Assembly (NCBI GenBank): GCA_025677815.1
Contig: JAIXMP010000038.1
Coordinates: 186,001 to 250,000, forward strand
Direction: 5' to 3'
Length of the DNA stretch: 64,000 bases
From: Phascolomyces articulosus
Lineage: Eukaryota > Mucoromycota > Mucoromycetes > Mucorales > Lichtheimiaceae
Position numbers and translations under genes: made by a program. The notes under the pieces are model-generated. The model saw only the letters and a list, made by a program, of their open reading frames with translations, was not told where the DNA came from and searched no databases. Below, piece by piece: positions 13,554 to 29,553 of the stretch (position 1 is its first letter; each line of letters starts with the position of its first letter).

Positions 13554-16500
13554 TTAAGTATATTTTGTAAAATCAAGGATTTGTTCGAATGGCATCCTGT
13601 TATTAACACTGATAGTCGGAGTGGAAGAGGATGAAGAAGGAGGAGCTTGTTGCTGTTGTGGATCATTAGATCGACCACCGACACGTTCACGAATCCGTTT
13701 AATTTGTCGCAATCGTTCTTTCCAGGGTGAAACATATTCATGCCGACCACCACCCGCGCTCACCGATTGAAACACTTGAGCAAAAATATTGGCATGTAAA
13801 GCAGTTTGTCGAACCAAATGAGGTAACGATTGCCCAGAGACCAATTTCGGTTCAGAAATAGGGCCAATTTCAGGCATATCAGGTCGACGTTGCATTTGCA
13901 CCTTAAAAAATGTATTGTTATCCGAATCGGACATTTGGGATAACGATGTGGAAGGTGGTGAAGAGGAGGAAGAGGTAAATGACGAAATAGAATGAGGTGT
14001 AATCACAATATTACAAAAGTTGAATTGACCAGGGAGGGTATCAAATGCATAGTCTTTACCCGAGTCGTTATATACAATCGTAACAAAATCGTTACCAATA
14101 TGTCGTTTCTTGTTGCTGCATTGTGGATCGCGTTCTAGATTGGTAGGCATCAGTGTGGCAACATGGAAAATCACGTGAGTGACATCATCTTTCCAGAAAT
14201 AAGCATAACGACCATCAATATCCATTTCTCGATCCAAACCACCTGTGTTATCCGTTCGTCCTTTCAGTAATTCAATATCGCCTAGTGCGTTCAATAACTT
14301 GACATAATCAGGTGAACCATGTGTGTTGGCAAGAATTTCAACTTCGGTAGATTGATTTTTACCAACATAGAGTACACCAATCTTGTGGAAATCAACCACT
14401 GGAATACGATCGAGAATACCCAAACTACGTGCGGTGGCTTCATCTTCTGGAAGTGCTGGTATGTTTTCACCAACACGGGTCAAATCTGGATAATTGCTAA
14501 GCTGAAGAAACAAGAAGCCTGGATCGAGTGGTTGATCCATACGTCGCAAAAGACCACTACTAGTGACGGGTTGTGCAGGTGTCTCAGGATCAGCAAGTAC
14601 TTGACGAATGACACTATCTAACCGCTCTTGTCTAGTACTAGTCATGGGTGTTTGTCCTCCACTACTCACTGTGCCACTACCACTACCACCACTGTTACTA
14701 GCTCCTTCAGCAGATCCAGATGCCAGTGTTGAATCATTATCGTTTTCTTCATCTCGCTCTTCATCTGCAGCAGGTTGTTCCGAATCCTGTGGCTGCGGTT
14801 GTTGTTGCTGCTGCTGTTGCTGTTGTGTAGCTATATTAGCAGCGCCCGCCAAATTTTCAAATGTAATGCCAAGCCCAGATTCCATCAGCGGTAAGGGGGA
14901 TGTATCACCATCACCAGTACTGCCATTACCACTTTCGCGCTGTTGCAACATACGAGATGCCATCAGGTCAGGGGTGTATTGCATCATAAGCAAGGCTGGT
15001 AATGTTTGATAGTCGATAGTGCTTGACTTTATACGGTTTTCAATGTTGCACATCATAGACACTGTTCCAGAAGGTCGTCGGATAGTCATTTCTATCCAAC
15101 CTAATGCCTTAGCTGTCTTGAGCGTCAATAGCGTATGACCATAAACCCATGTGCGTATCGTTTGTCGAGGTCCTCCTTCGCCACCACCTGCTATGTTTCC
15201 TCCCGTCATTGGGCTTGGTCCAGGTGCTGGATCACCCATTAAAATTTTCGATACGAGAGATTTTTCTGGAGATAAGCTAACATCGGCAAAACTGAAACGT
15301 GAAAGCATATCAATACATGTAAATGTCTGTTCATCAATGCTTTTACCAATCGGGGTAGCACTCAAAAGTCGTCCAATAATAAATGAAACATGTTTGCGTC
15401 GTTCTCGTAATGGAACCGCTGTGAACCAAACAGTAATGACCAAGTAAGCCATGATTAACACATATTGAGAAAGCGCATTTTGTGTTGTGATTTGATGTTG
15501 ATCTTTATTTTTGGTGTTTTGTTGATGTTGCTGCTGCTGTGATGCCGTAGGTGGTGTTTGTTGAGGATGATGATGGTGATGGGGTGTAGGTGGCGTACTC
15601 ATAGGCGAGCTTGCTGCGGATGAAGAAGAAGAGGTCTGTGTATGTTGGAGATAATTTAATGCAATAGCAAATACCGGTTTATACATGTCACTTGTGAAAT
15701 TGGCATATAAGCCTGGTAGTCGTGCCAATGTAGATAAAAATTCGAGAATATGAACAGAGACACTGCTGACGGAAATAATTTTGGACATGTGTTGAAGAAT
15801 TTCATTCAACATTTTTGTCACTGACAGTGGTAACTCATGACAACACACAGACAATGCATGGATACAAGGTTTGGTGGCTGCAGTCACCTGCGTCAAGCCT
15901 TTGTAAAACGCATATACAATCTCGTCTTGATGTTGTTTGCTGAATAAACGTCGATAAGATACAAGCACCACCAATATATTATAGGCATACACATAGACAT
16001 CATTTCTTTTGATATTGGATGGAATACTATGCACACTTTTGAGAAAATCACGATTGCTTACCCATGTGACCACACGTCGTCGTAGTTTTTCAATGGTGGC
16101 AGATGCACCACAGAACATGTGTTTATTAGCAAGTTGCAATGGCAACCGCTTAAGCACAAATTGAATTAATTCCCAGTTGGATGAATGTGATAAGATGACT
16201 ATATATGCATCCATTAATTCATCAATCGGTAAAACTTGACTTTGGACATGATGCTCCTGGTTATCAGAATGTGAGAGAACTACTGGACTTGGGTATCGTG
16301 CCTTTTGTTGCTGATCTTGTTGATGCTGCTGCTGTTGATGATGAAGGTGGTGACGTTGTGAAGGTGCTGATCCCATCATCATGGCTGTATGGTTATCTCG
16401 ATTCATTGCTTCTCGACGTTTGGCAGTTTGTGTTTGCCGTATTGTGGCCATCAAACCAGTATCAGTCTCAAATGCTAGGATACATAATAACATGTTAGAA

Positions 16501-18966
16501 AAAAAAACAATAAATAATATTACTATTCTTGTAAAAAAAAGACAAATACTTACGATCATCAATCAAATAAACCCGATGGTCCGGAGGACATCGTAATCGA
16601 AGTAACATATCAAGTGCCACCACCTTGGACCCACCATAAGGACAGAGCAAGTCATCCATATTGTTCCCAATACTGGTGATCGTTCGAAACACTTTGAGGC
16701 ATGGCTTGGAATCTGATCCTACCAAGAGCTCCTCAAACAGTTGCACGAGTCCATACATAGCAGGCACACCCGAACAGCAATGACCTTCACTTGTGATGCT
16801 ACCATCAGAAATAACTGGACTACTAGCACTCAATGGCGATGCTGTAGAACTTTTTGGCATGGTATAATGGATACGTGGAGAACTAGTACTTGGATGATTC
16901 GATTGACTTTGTGATCGTCGCAAGGTTGCTGTACGTGATCTTTCATCTTCACGAATACCAATAGTGGCACTGGTGCTCGCTGCTGTTGTTGCTGTAGCGA
17001 TCGTCGAGGCAACAACGCCACTTGTAGGAGGGAGAAGTGTTTGAGGAGATCGTAAATCATCAAGACATTTACAACTTGCACATCGACGAAGTATATCCAA
17101 CAAACGATCAAACATGACTTCGTTCTCTTGGGCATCTGAGAGTGCCAGCACAATCAGATCAACCGTCTTTTGCCGTAATTCTGGATTTGTTTCTTGCGAA
17201 GTGCTTTGTACCATAGGATAAATGATCTGACTATTCATTTCGTCGGAATAGAAATCTTTGGTCGACATGCATACATCTGTGACGATTGATAAGACGCGTA
17301 ATCGCACTGTACCAGCAATATGAGATGGAATAAAAAATGTATTTGTGACATCTGTGAGTCGTTCGAGCCAGTCGTCATCTGAAGGCAAAAGCATGTGCTC
17401 CTTTTCGTAATAGGTAAGCAAAATATTGGCTGCTTCTGGTGAAATATGGTGGCGCAGAGCATAAATGACTTTCATCAACCTGCTTACAGGACCCGAGTAC
17501 GATTTGTGCTGAGCGTATTGAGTATACACATATGCCATGAAGCGAATAAACTGATGCGCCATGGTTGTACCCGTGCCATTATCCATATAAAGTGCAGGAA
17601 ACCATGATATCACCCGTTGTAATTCTTCTTGATGATTATTGCCATTGTTACCATTTTGAATTTGTTTCAAAAGTTGCTCGGTGCAAATGTCACAAATATC
17701 CCAGATTGTATCCCACTCCAACAATGAAATCGTCGATTGATTTTGTATCAAGTTTTTTAAGCATTCCAAGATTTTTGCACTGACCACTTCGGATTGACGC
17801 AACAAAGCGGCACGTCGCAAATACATCAATACAATCGAGTCGGGAACCTGATAGGATTCTGATACGGTGGACCGATTATTTCCCCAAGCTGCCTGGGTCA
17901 ATAAGGTGATGGCACCTTGTGTCGAATGAATCGCCTTTTCTTGTTGCGTGTTCGTGATTGCATTGCATAGCGTGAGAATAGCATTGTGAGCACAATGGGA
18001 ACGTAACAAGTTCATAAAAATGGACCATGGTGACTCGCCCTTATCAGCTGGTGGTGTTCTATCCTGTGGTAACATCACAGACACACATAAGATATCCATG
18101 AATGGTTGTAATGCTTCAAAAGGGACGAAACGATATCGAACAACCACATCGGCAAATGCCAAGCATGCCTTGATATCATTTGGATGACTGGATGAAAATA
18201 ATGCCAATCGTGCGGCCTTGATCATGTCTGTGACCTCGTTTTCTTCAAACATGGCAAAGTTGAATTTCGCAATGACAGTAAGCAAATGCATAATATCACT
18301 AAGAAAAGGCACCACTGTTGCTGGTACTACTTCATTACTATCCTCTGTCGTTGTTGTTACCAAGGATAATAAGGTATCATCTTTTACATCCTTCAATGCC
18401 ACTTGTTTCAACCATTGTATCAACAACTTGCCAACGTTTTTCTCGAATCCCGAGATATCGCGGCCTCCTTTACAAAGTGCAAAAAGTACACGGTACATAT
18501 CTGCAAAATCGTCCCAGTTTTTATAATCTCGTAATGAGCTATAAAAAGTAACTCTGGCCATGCCTAATTCGTCATATTGACCTTCAATCGCAGCAATCAT
18601 AAATTCAAACACGGTGTGTCGAGCATCTTGATTCGCTCCATGATGGTGTTGGTGGTGGTGCTGTTGCTGTGGTTGTTGTGGTTGATGCTCTTGCTGATCC
18701 AAAATGTCATTCACAACAAAAAATACGTTATCTAAGTGAGTGAACTTGTAACTTTTACATAGTTCAGTAAAGGCTCGGAGGTGTTTACATCGCGTTGCGA
18801 GGGGTTGTTGATTCGACGACACTAATGGAATAATCTGACGTGCATCAAGTGGGCAAGTGGGATCACTCGTTTCAATATTAAGACACGACTCGACAGTTAT
18901 TGACGATGCACGTGGTCGAAGGATATTGCTCAGCCAACGATTCGATGTAGACCACGAGGACGCCAT
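13554..18966 (-). CDS. tsc2: Tuberin (TSC2), Rheb GTPase-activating protein
   Basis: Two exons (18966-16554 and 16474-13554) separated by one 79-nt intron encode 1777 residues, close to the 1807 of human tuberin. The long helical-repeat N-terminal part matches tuberin in layout. The C-terminal Rap/Ran-GAP domain (about residues 1490-1735) holds KIGVLYVGKNQ and KKRHIGNDFV; the Asn in the latter is the catalytic asparagine thumb of this GAP family. Polyglutamine and Ser/Gly-rich linkers lie ahead of the GAP domain. In other eukaryotes it works with TSC1 to inactivate Rheb and so restrain TORC1 on vacuole/lysosome membranes. A single short intron in 5.3 kb contrasts with the intron-dense neighbours. 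Confidence 0.93.
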
Positions 18967-19192
18967 GAAACGGTTGGAAGCGCAAAAAAAAAAAAAATAT
19001 AAGTGAAACCAGGTGAGTTTTTTTTTTTTTGCTTTTGAACTGTTAGGTTTTTCTTCAATGCTATTTTTTAGGTTTTTTAAATCTCAGTAACTTTTTTGGA
19101 CGAGAAGGAAATCAGGTGTGTGTGTGTGTGTGTGAGCACAGGTTTATAAGATGCGGATGTATTTTTATTTGTTTTTATTATGTTATAAAAGT

Positions 19193-20472
19193 CTAGAGTC
19201 TCCATCTACCAGCTTTAAGTAATGGACGTACACGTAAAAACCAATAAGCTGCTCCATAAGCCGCTCCACCAATATGTGCTGCACTATCAATAACTTCATT
19301 CTGGAATAATCAAATTAGTGCAACGGAACAAAAAAGCTACCCTATTTTTTAACAATGTTCTATAGTTCTGCATTATTCTATTTTTACCTTAAGTGTATAT
19401 GCTTGATATATATCATAAGCAGCTAAACCTGCCACAACACCTATAGCTGGCATGGGAATAATAAAGAATAAAAGGAATGTTGCTCGAGGAACTATGATGT
19501 GGTAGTTTAATTTACAAGTTTAATGTACCTTCTTTTACATCAATCAGCATCTCTTAATATTCCATAGAAACAAAATAGTGACTTACATGCACAAGCATAA
19601 AACGATGTTATACCCATTACCGCACCTGAATAATAATAACCATATGGATTAAGTTTAATCCTAATCATACAATATATAAAAACGATGTATTATGAATCAA
19701 AATAAATATTATTGTTACCTGATGCACCTAGTGCGCCAAACCTTTCTTGTCCAGCTGAAAAGAAGCGTTTCTTGACCAACATGGGCCTGACATATTTTTG
19801 ATACGCTTGCGTACAAAGATTGCCCATAATACCTGCTCCAGCATACAATAACAGGAATCGTGAAGCACCTATAGCTTCCATTGCCGCTTGACCCATTGAA
19901 TATAAAACAAGCATATTAATACCCAAATGACCCATATCTTTGTGAGAAAATGCAGACGTCAATAACGTATGGTAGTGTCCGTGTTGAATAGCTTCACGTG
20001 TATTCATAAAGTTGGCTGCCATAAAGTTGAGCCAACTACTGTCACCAAATTGCCTATAACAATTGATGGCATATTGCCAGAAGCAATACACTGACAGATT
20101 CACACCAATCACACCCCATAGAATTGTGTTGGGATTTGTGTTATTAATTCGTCGACCCAATTGACGAAATGGATTTTGTTGTTGCTTTAATGCTTGTGAG
20201 AGCTTTGGTGTGTTTTCATAGTAATGAGGTCGAATAAAAACGCGCCATAATGAGTTTCGTGAATTGGTTATCGTTGTCGTAGTTGTTGTAGTAGTAGTTG
20301 TAAAGAATCGGTAACTGTTTTGTTGTCCTAATCGAAAAGTGTTAGATAATGGTTGCTGCTGTTGTAAATAGGCTGCATTAGCAATGAAACCATCGAATTT
20401 TAATGCTTTACAATGGATCTGTTCTATAGGTTGCCGTTGTGTCAAGGCTCGTTGAGATATGATGCGGAACAT
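19193..20472 (-). CDS. Mitochondrial rhomboid protease (PARL/Pcp1 type)
   Basis: Four exons (20472-19719, 19625-19587, 19491-19388, 19300-19193) give 334 residues. The N-terminus MFRIISQRAL is basic and hydroxylated, consistent with a mitochondrial presequence, and a Thr tract follows. The rhomboid core has FSHKDMGHLGINM (oxyanion-hole region), GASG with the catalytic Ser251, and AHIGG with the catalytic His308, all intact. Family members cleave membrane-anchored substrates in the inner mitochondrial membrane (for example Mgm1/OPA1). An in-frame ATG 27 nt upstream (20499) would add nine Lys/Arg-rich residues; I prefer 20472 because the presequence then starts directly. The gene lies 226 bp upstream of TSC2 in the same direction. 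Confidence 0.9.
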
Positions 20473-20942
20473 AGCTCTTTTTTTTTTCCTATGTATCAAG
20501 AGAGTAATAGCGTTACCATAGCCAGAATCGCTTGAAATTACTAGCTAAGATCACACTCCGTCATGCACCAGTTGGTGAATTGGTGACCCTCAAACCTAAT
20601 TAAGTCTATAAAAGCTTTAAAAAAAGGAAATCTGGATCTTATACAAGTTGAGGTATATAAAATATTATACTATATAGTGTTATTATAACAAGTTCTGAGA
20701 ATATAAAATACTGTTTTTTTAAAGTGACATGATGATTTCCCAAGTTTACAGCAGTACAACTATCGATGATGTAAAACCTGGTTTTTATAAAGTAATTGAT
20801 CGCGAATCATCCATTCATATACATGTTATCACGTATAAGTGTAAAGAGAAGGTGGTCTTTACATATAATATTCTGGTTTATTACAGAAATGTTTGTATAA
20901 AGGATGTCTCTATTTTTGATTAAGTTTTATATCCAAGCTCAT

Positions 20943-21410
20943 TTAATATAGCAGCAATATTTTTATTGTTAACTTGACAGATGAATTATCGAAAACCGCT
21001 AAGCCTTGAGGGATAATGCTATATAAGCTTTGTAAATATAGGGATTCAAGTCCTTCTTCAGCAGCCAAGTAAACCAACATTTCATCATCAATGTCCATAA
21101 ATGAGAGAGAGAGAATACCATGGTAGGATTGAAACCTTGAACTTAGATGAACAACCCATTCTCTCTCAGCTTCACATTTAAGATTAATAAATCCAAGATG
21201 TCGCAAAGTTGGAATGTTAGCAAGAGAATCGATAATATCACCCGCCAAATTGAAATCAATAAAAGATAATATGACAGGCTCTAATAATTCCAAAGTTATA
21301 ATGAATTTCATTATGCAACCCTCTAGTATCTTCGAGTCGACGGGTCTACCTACTGTATTTACAATCAAAATAACGGATGATGGTTTAAACGTAATACTAT
21401 ATTTTTTCAT
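20943..21410 (-). pseudogene. LRR-like fragment, possibly F-box/LRR-derived
   Basis: An open frame of 155 codons has leucine-spaced segments such as IPTLRHLGFINL and EGLESLYLQSLY, which resemble leucine-rich repeats of fungal F-box/LRR proteins. No F-box and no full repeat array can be seen, and I find no convincing flanking exons. It could be a decayed gene copy or a short unrecognised gene. Confidence 0.35.
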
Positions 21411-21518
21411 GTAATATGTACTACTATTTTATTCCATACCATATTATAATTTACAGAGTTTTATTGGTGATGGATGCCTTAAAAAAGGATTCCTGCAAGG
21501 GACCAGCGGTTTTCCAGT

Positions 21519-21574
21519 GCCGTGGAAATAAAAGGGCAAAAAGACGGGTTGTGATGGTAAACTATTTCCACGGC
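21519..21574. repeat. Perfect 12-bp inverted repeat
   Basis: GCCGTGGAAATA (21519-21530) and TATTTCCACGGC (21563-21574) are exact reverse complements with a 32-nt spacer, in a patch richer in GC than its flanks. Confidence 0.7.
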
Positions 21575-22049
21575 GGGACAGGTCTACGTGGAGCAACGTT
21601 ACACATTGTCTCGTCTTCTCCCACCCAAGGTTTTTATAATTCCAGGGGAATACATACACATTTGAATGGGAGACTAGTGCATAAATGGTACTATTTGCAT
21701 AAAAACAAATTTCTATCCTTACCAGTACACATCTTTCTTGTTGAGGATTAGTGTTGTATTATGGTTACCCTGTTTCCATTAAACCATTTGTTGTTACTAC
21801 CCAACAGCAACTACTACATCATTTAACACCTTTCCCCACATTCTCCCATCAAATCATCACGTCAGGTTCTTTTTTTCTATTTAATATTTTAGATTATATG
21901 AGGAAGAGTATATACTAAATGACAATAAGATTAAAGCGTGAGAGTGTGGGACTTTTTTTTTTTTTTTGAAAATCGAGAAATGATATAAATATCTCGTAAA
22001 ACGTTGCATAACATGGACTTTTTAGTTTCTCACGTTCTACCCATATACA

Positions 22050-26397
<4,348 letters not shown>

Positions 26398-27057
26398 TTT
26401 ATTTATTTATTTATTTTACTCTTCTTTTCATGTTCTTCATATACCATGAAAGGTATTATTATACAAGATAAATAAACATTTTTATATTATATCTCACTTG
26501 TGTTTATGATAAACATTATCGTTTCAGTTTGGTGTAACCGCTTAGTACGCTGTATCTGCATGCTGTATATAGATGACAATCATTTACAATACCCATATTC
26601 ATTTCTTTGTATATAACAGATACGTTCACATCACCATCCACTTCTTATAATAATAACAAAAATAAAAAAAAATGTAATAATAATAAATAGTAGATAATAT
26701 ACTAGTTAATGGAAAAAACAAACAAGTTAATTCTGTTTTTAACTCATAATGAGAAGGATTCCAAAAAAAAAAGAGGTTTCTGGTTGATGATGATGATGAT
26801 GATGATTGATAAACGAAGTAGAGATGAGGTTAAGGGAGATAATTAATTTCATATACTCTTTTTTTTCATAAATCCAGTCAGACCATCCAGGCCTGAATCT
26901 AATAAATAAAATAATAAGAAAAAAACGCAATTAAATAAGCAAATTCGGTAAAAAAAGAAATGATGATGATGATGTAAAAAAAAGGATGAAGGGAGGAAGA
27001 GAGGGAACGACTATAGGAAATGAATTGAAAATAATAATAAAAAAGAGGGAATCGAGG

Positions 27058-27103
<46 letters not shown>

Positions 27104-27203
27104 GTAAAATAAATAAATAATTATAATGATTTTTCCCATTAATAAGAAATTATTGTAGATCAATGGGAATATAAGGTTTTAAGGGGTGGGAAAGAAAGTT
27201 CGT
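26398..27203. other. Convergent intergenic region
   Basis: This lies between the 3' ends of the alpha-glucosidase and the kinase. It contains short GAT runs (about 26787-26806) and a long AAT microsatellite. No gene is seen. Confidence 0.6.
27061..27102 (+). repeat. (AAT)n microsatellite
   Basis: About 14 uninterrupted AAT units lie beyond the 3' end of the kinase gene. Confidence 0.97.
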
Positions 27204-28930
27204 TCATGCCAATGTTTTGTTTACAAAGGCAGCAAGTCCTTGTGCATCAGTAGATTTCAATAAACTTTGTTCAACATGTAAGTCGAGTTCCTAATTTTTT
27301 TTAAAAAAAAATAAGAGACAGTGGTGAGTATATCTCTATTCCTTGTAATATATAGATAAAAATTATGAAGAAACACTTACTGCAACAACATCTTTGGCCG
27401 TCGGTCGATTCTCTGGATTTTCCTCCAACAACCATGCAACAAGACCAGTACAATAAATTGTAGGATAACTATAAGTAAATGTAGGACTAGGTTCTTCAAG
27501 AATCTTATCAAACACCTCTTCATCTTCCTTTGTTGCATAATGTGGTGGAACACGATCCATCATTTCAATCAATGTAATACCAAGCGACCAAAGATCAACT
27601 TTTTCGTCGTAAGAGTGTTCCCGAATAACTTCTGGGGCCATCCACTATATAAAATTCATGAGGAATCAGCTCATGTTTTCTTCTTTTTCTCTCTCTTCCT
27701 TCTTTTAAGGTTCATACCTTGGCTGTTCCGAGTCTTTCACGGTTAGTATGTCGTGTGCTTGTTGCAAGACCAAAATCAGCTAAATGAAAAAAAAAATATC
27801 ATACCATTTCAGAAAAAAAAAATTAGAGTTTGAGAATTCAAATAGATTGCATGATTTGTAAACTTCACATAACTCAACAAACAAATAATAATAATAAAAA
27901 GAACATACCTAGTTTCACTTCACCATTAGGACCAAGTAATAAATTTTCACATTTGACATCACGATGGATAAATGATTTGCTATGCAAAAAGACGAGTGCA
28001 TTCAATGTCTAAAAATATATATAAATTAATATCGGTGGGTTTGTGCATTAAATTTGATAAATCATCTTTTTTACCTGTCTAATAATATAGACTGCATATT
28101 CTTCTGGTAACCCACGACAGCAAAGTACAGCAAATACACTACATCGCATAAGATCCATGGCGATCCAGACTTCATTTTTATGAACCGATGCTTCACGGAG
28201 TTTGATCAAGTTTGCATGGCCACTTGCCATGATTTTAAGTTCACGAACAATGGCAGCGCGGTATTCTCGATCGTTATCCAATTTACATCGTTTCAATGCG
28301 AGTCTGACACCTCCTGCACCACGAACACCCACTTGAACAACAGATCCATTAACACTAAATGTAGATGTATATATATATAATTTAGTGTTTTTTTCTGCTA
28401 AATAAGATCCTTTCTTCTTCATCTGATTGCCTAAGCTTCCCCCCTTCCTTCCTCCTTATTTCAATTCTCACTTCCTCTTTAATACACACTCCTTGATTCA
28501 CTCCGTCTTCTCTCCGTCCCAGTTCTTTTTTTTTTCTCATTCTCCTATTTTAAAATCAAGTATAATTTTGTGTCTCTAACAATTCTCCAGGAAAAAAAGC
28601 CTCCGATATATTTTTTGGCAGTTCTTTTATCCCTCAATTATAATCTGCCCCCACCCTCTTCAATATCTCTCCTTTTCTCGCATTTTCTATTCTTATTCAT
28701 CATTCACTGTTGGTATATGTAAAAAAAACCAGTTAATAGGATTTGAAATCTTTACCCAGTGCCAATTTCTTTGGATCCAATATATCGATTTTTCGGTAAT
28801 TCGATCAATGAAATCTTTGGAATCGCTTTCTTCAAGCGTTTTACGAAGCCTGATTCTTCATGACGAATGATAGGAGGAGGTGGAGGCGGCGTCCAGTTTG
28901 CAGTGCATCGAGCAGGGACCCAAGGAGGCT

Positions 28931-28963
<33 letters not shown>

Positions 28964-29553
28964 ATAGTAGTTTGAGTGAATTGTGGTATTTATAATTATG
29001 TAAATATTTATATCCATTCGTTAGTGAAAAAAAGTCTGGTATGTTGTTTTGTGTATGTGAAATTACTCATACATATACACAAGCTCGAGCTATTTTTCTT
29101 CTTTTTGCATATAGAAATATATATAGTCTTACCCTTGCCGGAGCAACAACCACGGCCTCTGTAACAGATTTTTTCCTGACTTGTTTTGTTTCAACTGGCA
29201 AAGGTTGTAAATAGGCTTTACCTAGAATATCTGGAATTTCACAATGACCGGGCGAACGCCAAATGTGCTATAATTTATTGTATTTACAATGAGGTTTATT
29301 TTTGGATCTTATTAAACTTTTTTTCAAAATGGACCAAGAACGACCAACGTTCTAATTATAATATATAAATGAATATACAACAAACCTTGTCATTGAGCTT
29401 ATTGGTATTATTGGTATTATTGGTAGGGTTTGCTGGTGGTTTCACTGACCCCAAAGACCTTCTTTTTTGAGGAGAAACAACCGGTGGTGCCTTATTAGCT
29501 GGAGTTGTGTCCGAGCATGACTTTCGTACTGAATGTTTAACAGTTGCTTGCAT
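27204..29553 (-). CDS. Ste20/PAK-like serine/threonine protein kinase
   Basis: Eight exons (29553-29386, 29267-29133, 28928-28756, 28354-28075, 28008-27909, 27779-27718, 27644-27381, 27290-27204) give 422 residues. The kinase domain runs from about residue 150 to 395: Gly loop GTGVNGSV, ATP-binding Lys180, HRDVKCEN with catalytic Asp269, ADFG with Asp287, and MAPEV. It therefore looks active. The best family fit is STE20 (PAK/GCK). The N-terminal 150 residues are Pro/Asn/Lys-rich with a PPPPPP run. I see no CRIB motif, so control by Cdc42/Rac is not supported. The intron between exons 3 and 4 is long for this window (401 nt) and holds a pyrimidine-rich tract on the plus strand. Confidence 0.88.
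28931..28961 (+). repeat. (GTA)n microsatellite
   Basis: About ten GTA units lie in the kinase intron directly next to the acceptor of exon 3. Confidence 0.95.

Larger units (their letters stand above)
20473..22049. other. Intergenic region with gene-fragment candidates
   Basis: This lies between the divergently transcribed rhomboid and alpha-glucosidase genes. It holds a possible LRR-like fragment (20943-21410, minus) and a slightly GC-richer patch at about 21475-21660 that carries a perfect 12-bp inverted repeat. Upstream of 22050 is an AT-rich promoter region with a long T run. Confidence 0.5.

Noticed and set aside
16495..16562. TSC2 read as two separate genes split at about 16.5 kb
   Set aside because: A 79-nt intron with good GTAAGT and TAG signals joins the two frames in phase, and the combined length matches tuberin.
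20473..20499. Upstream in-frame start for the rhomboid protease (adds MIHRKKKRA)
   Set aside because: Possible, but the downstream MFRII start gives a cleaner mitochondrial presequence. Sequence alone cannot exclude it.
21416..21751. A 111-codon frame over the GC-richer patch
   Set aside because: It has no recognised family, spans the inverted repeat, and the opposite strand is equally open. There is not enough to call a gene.
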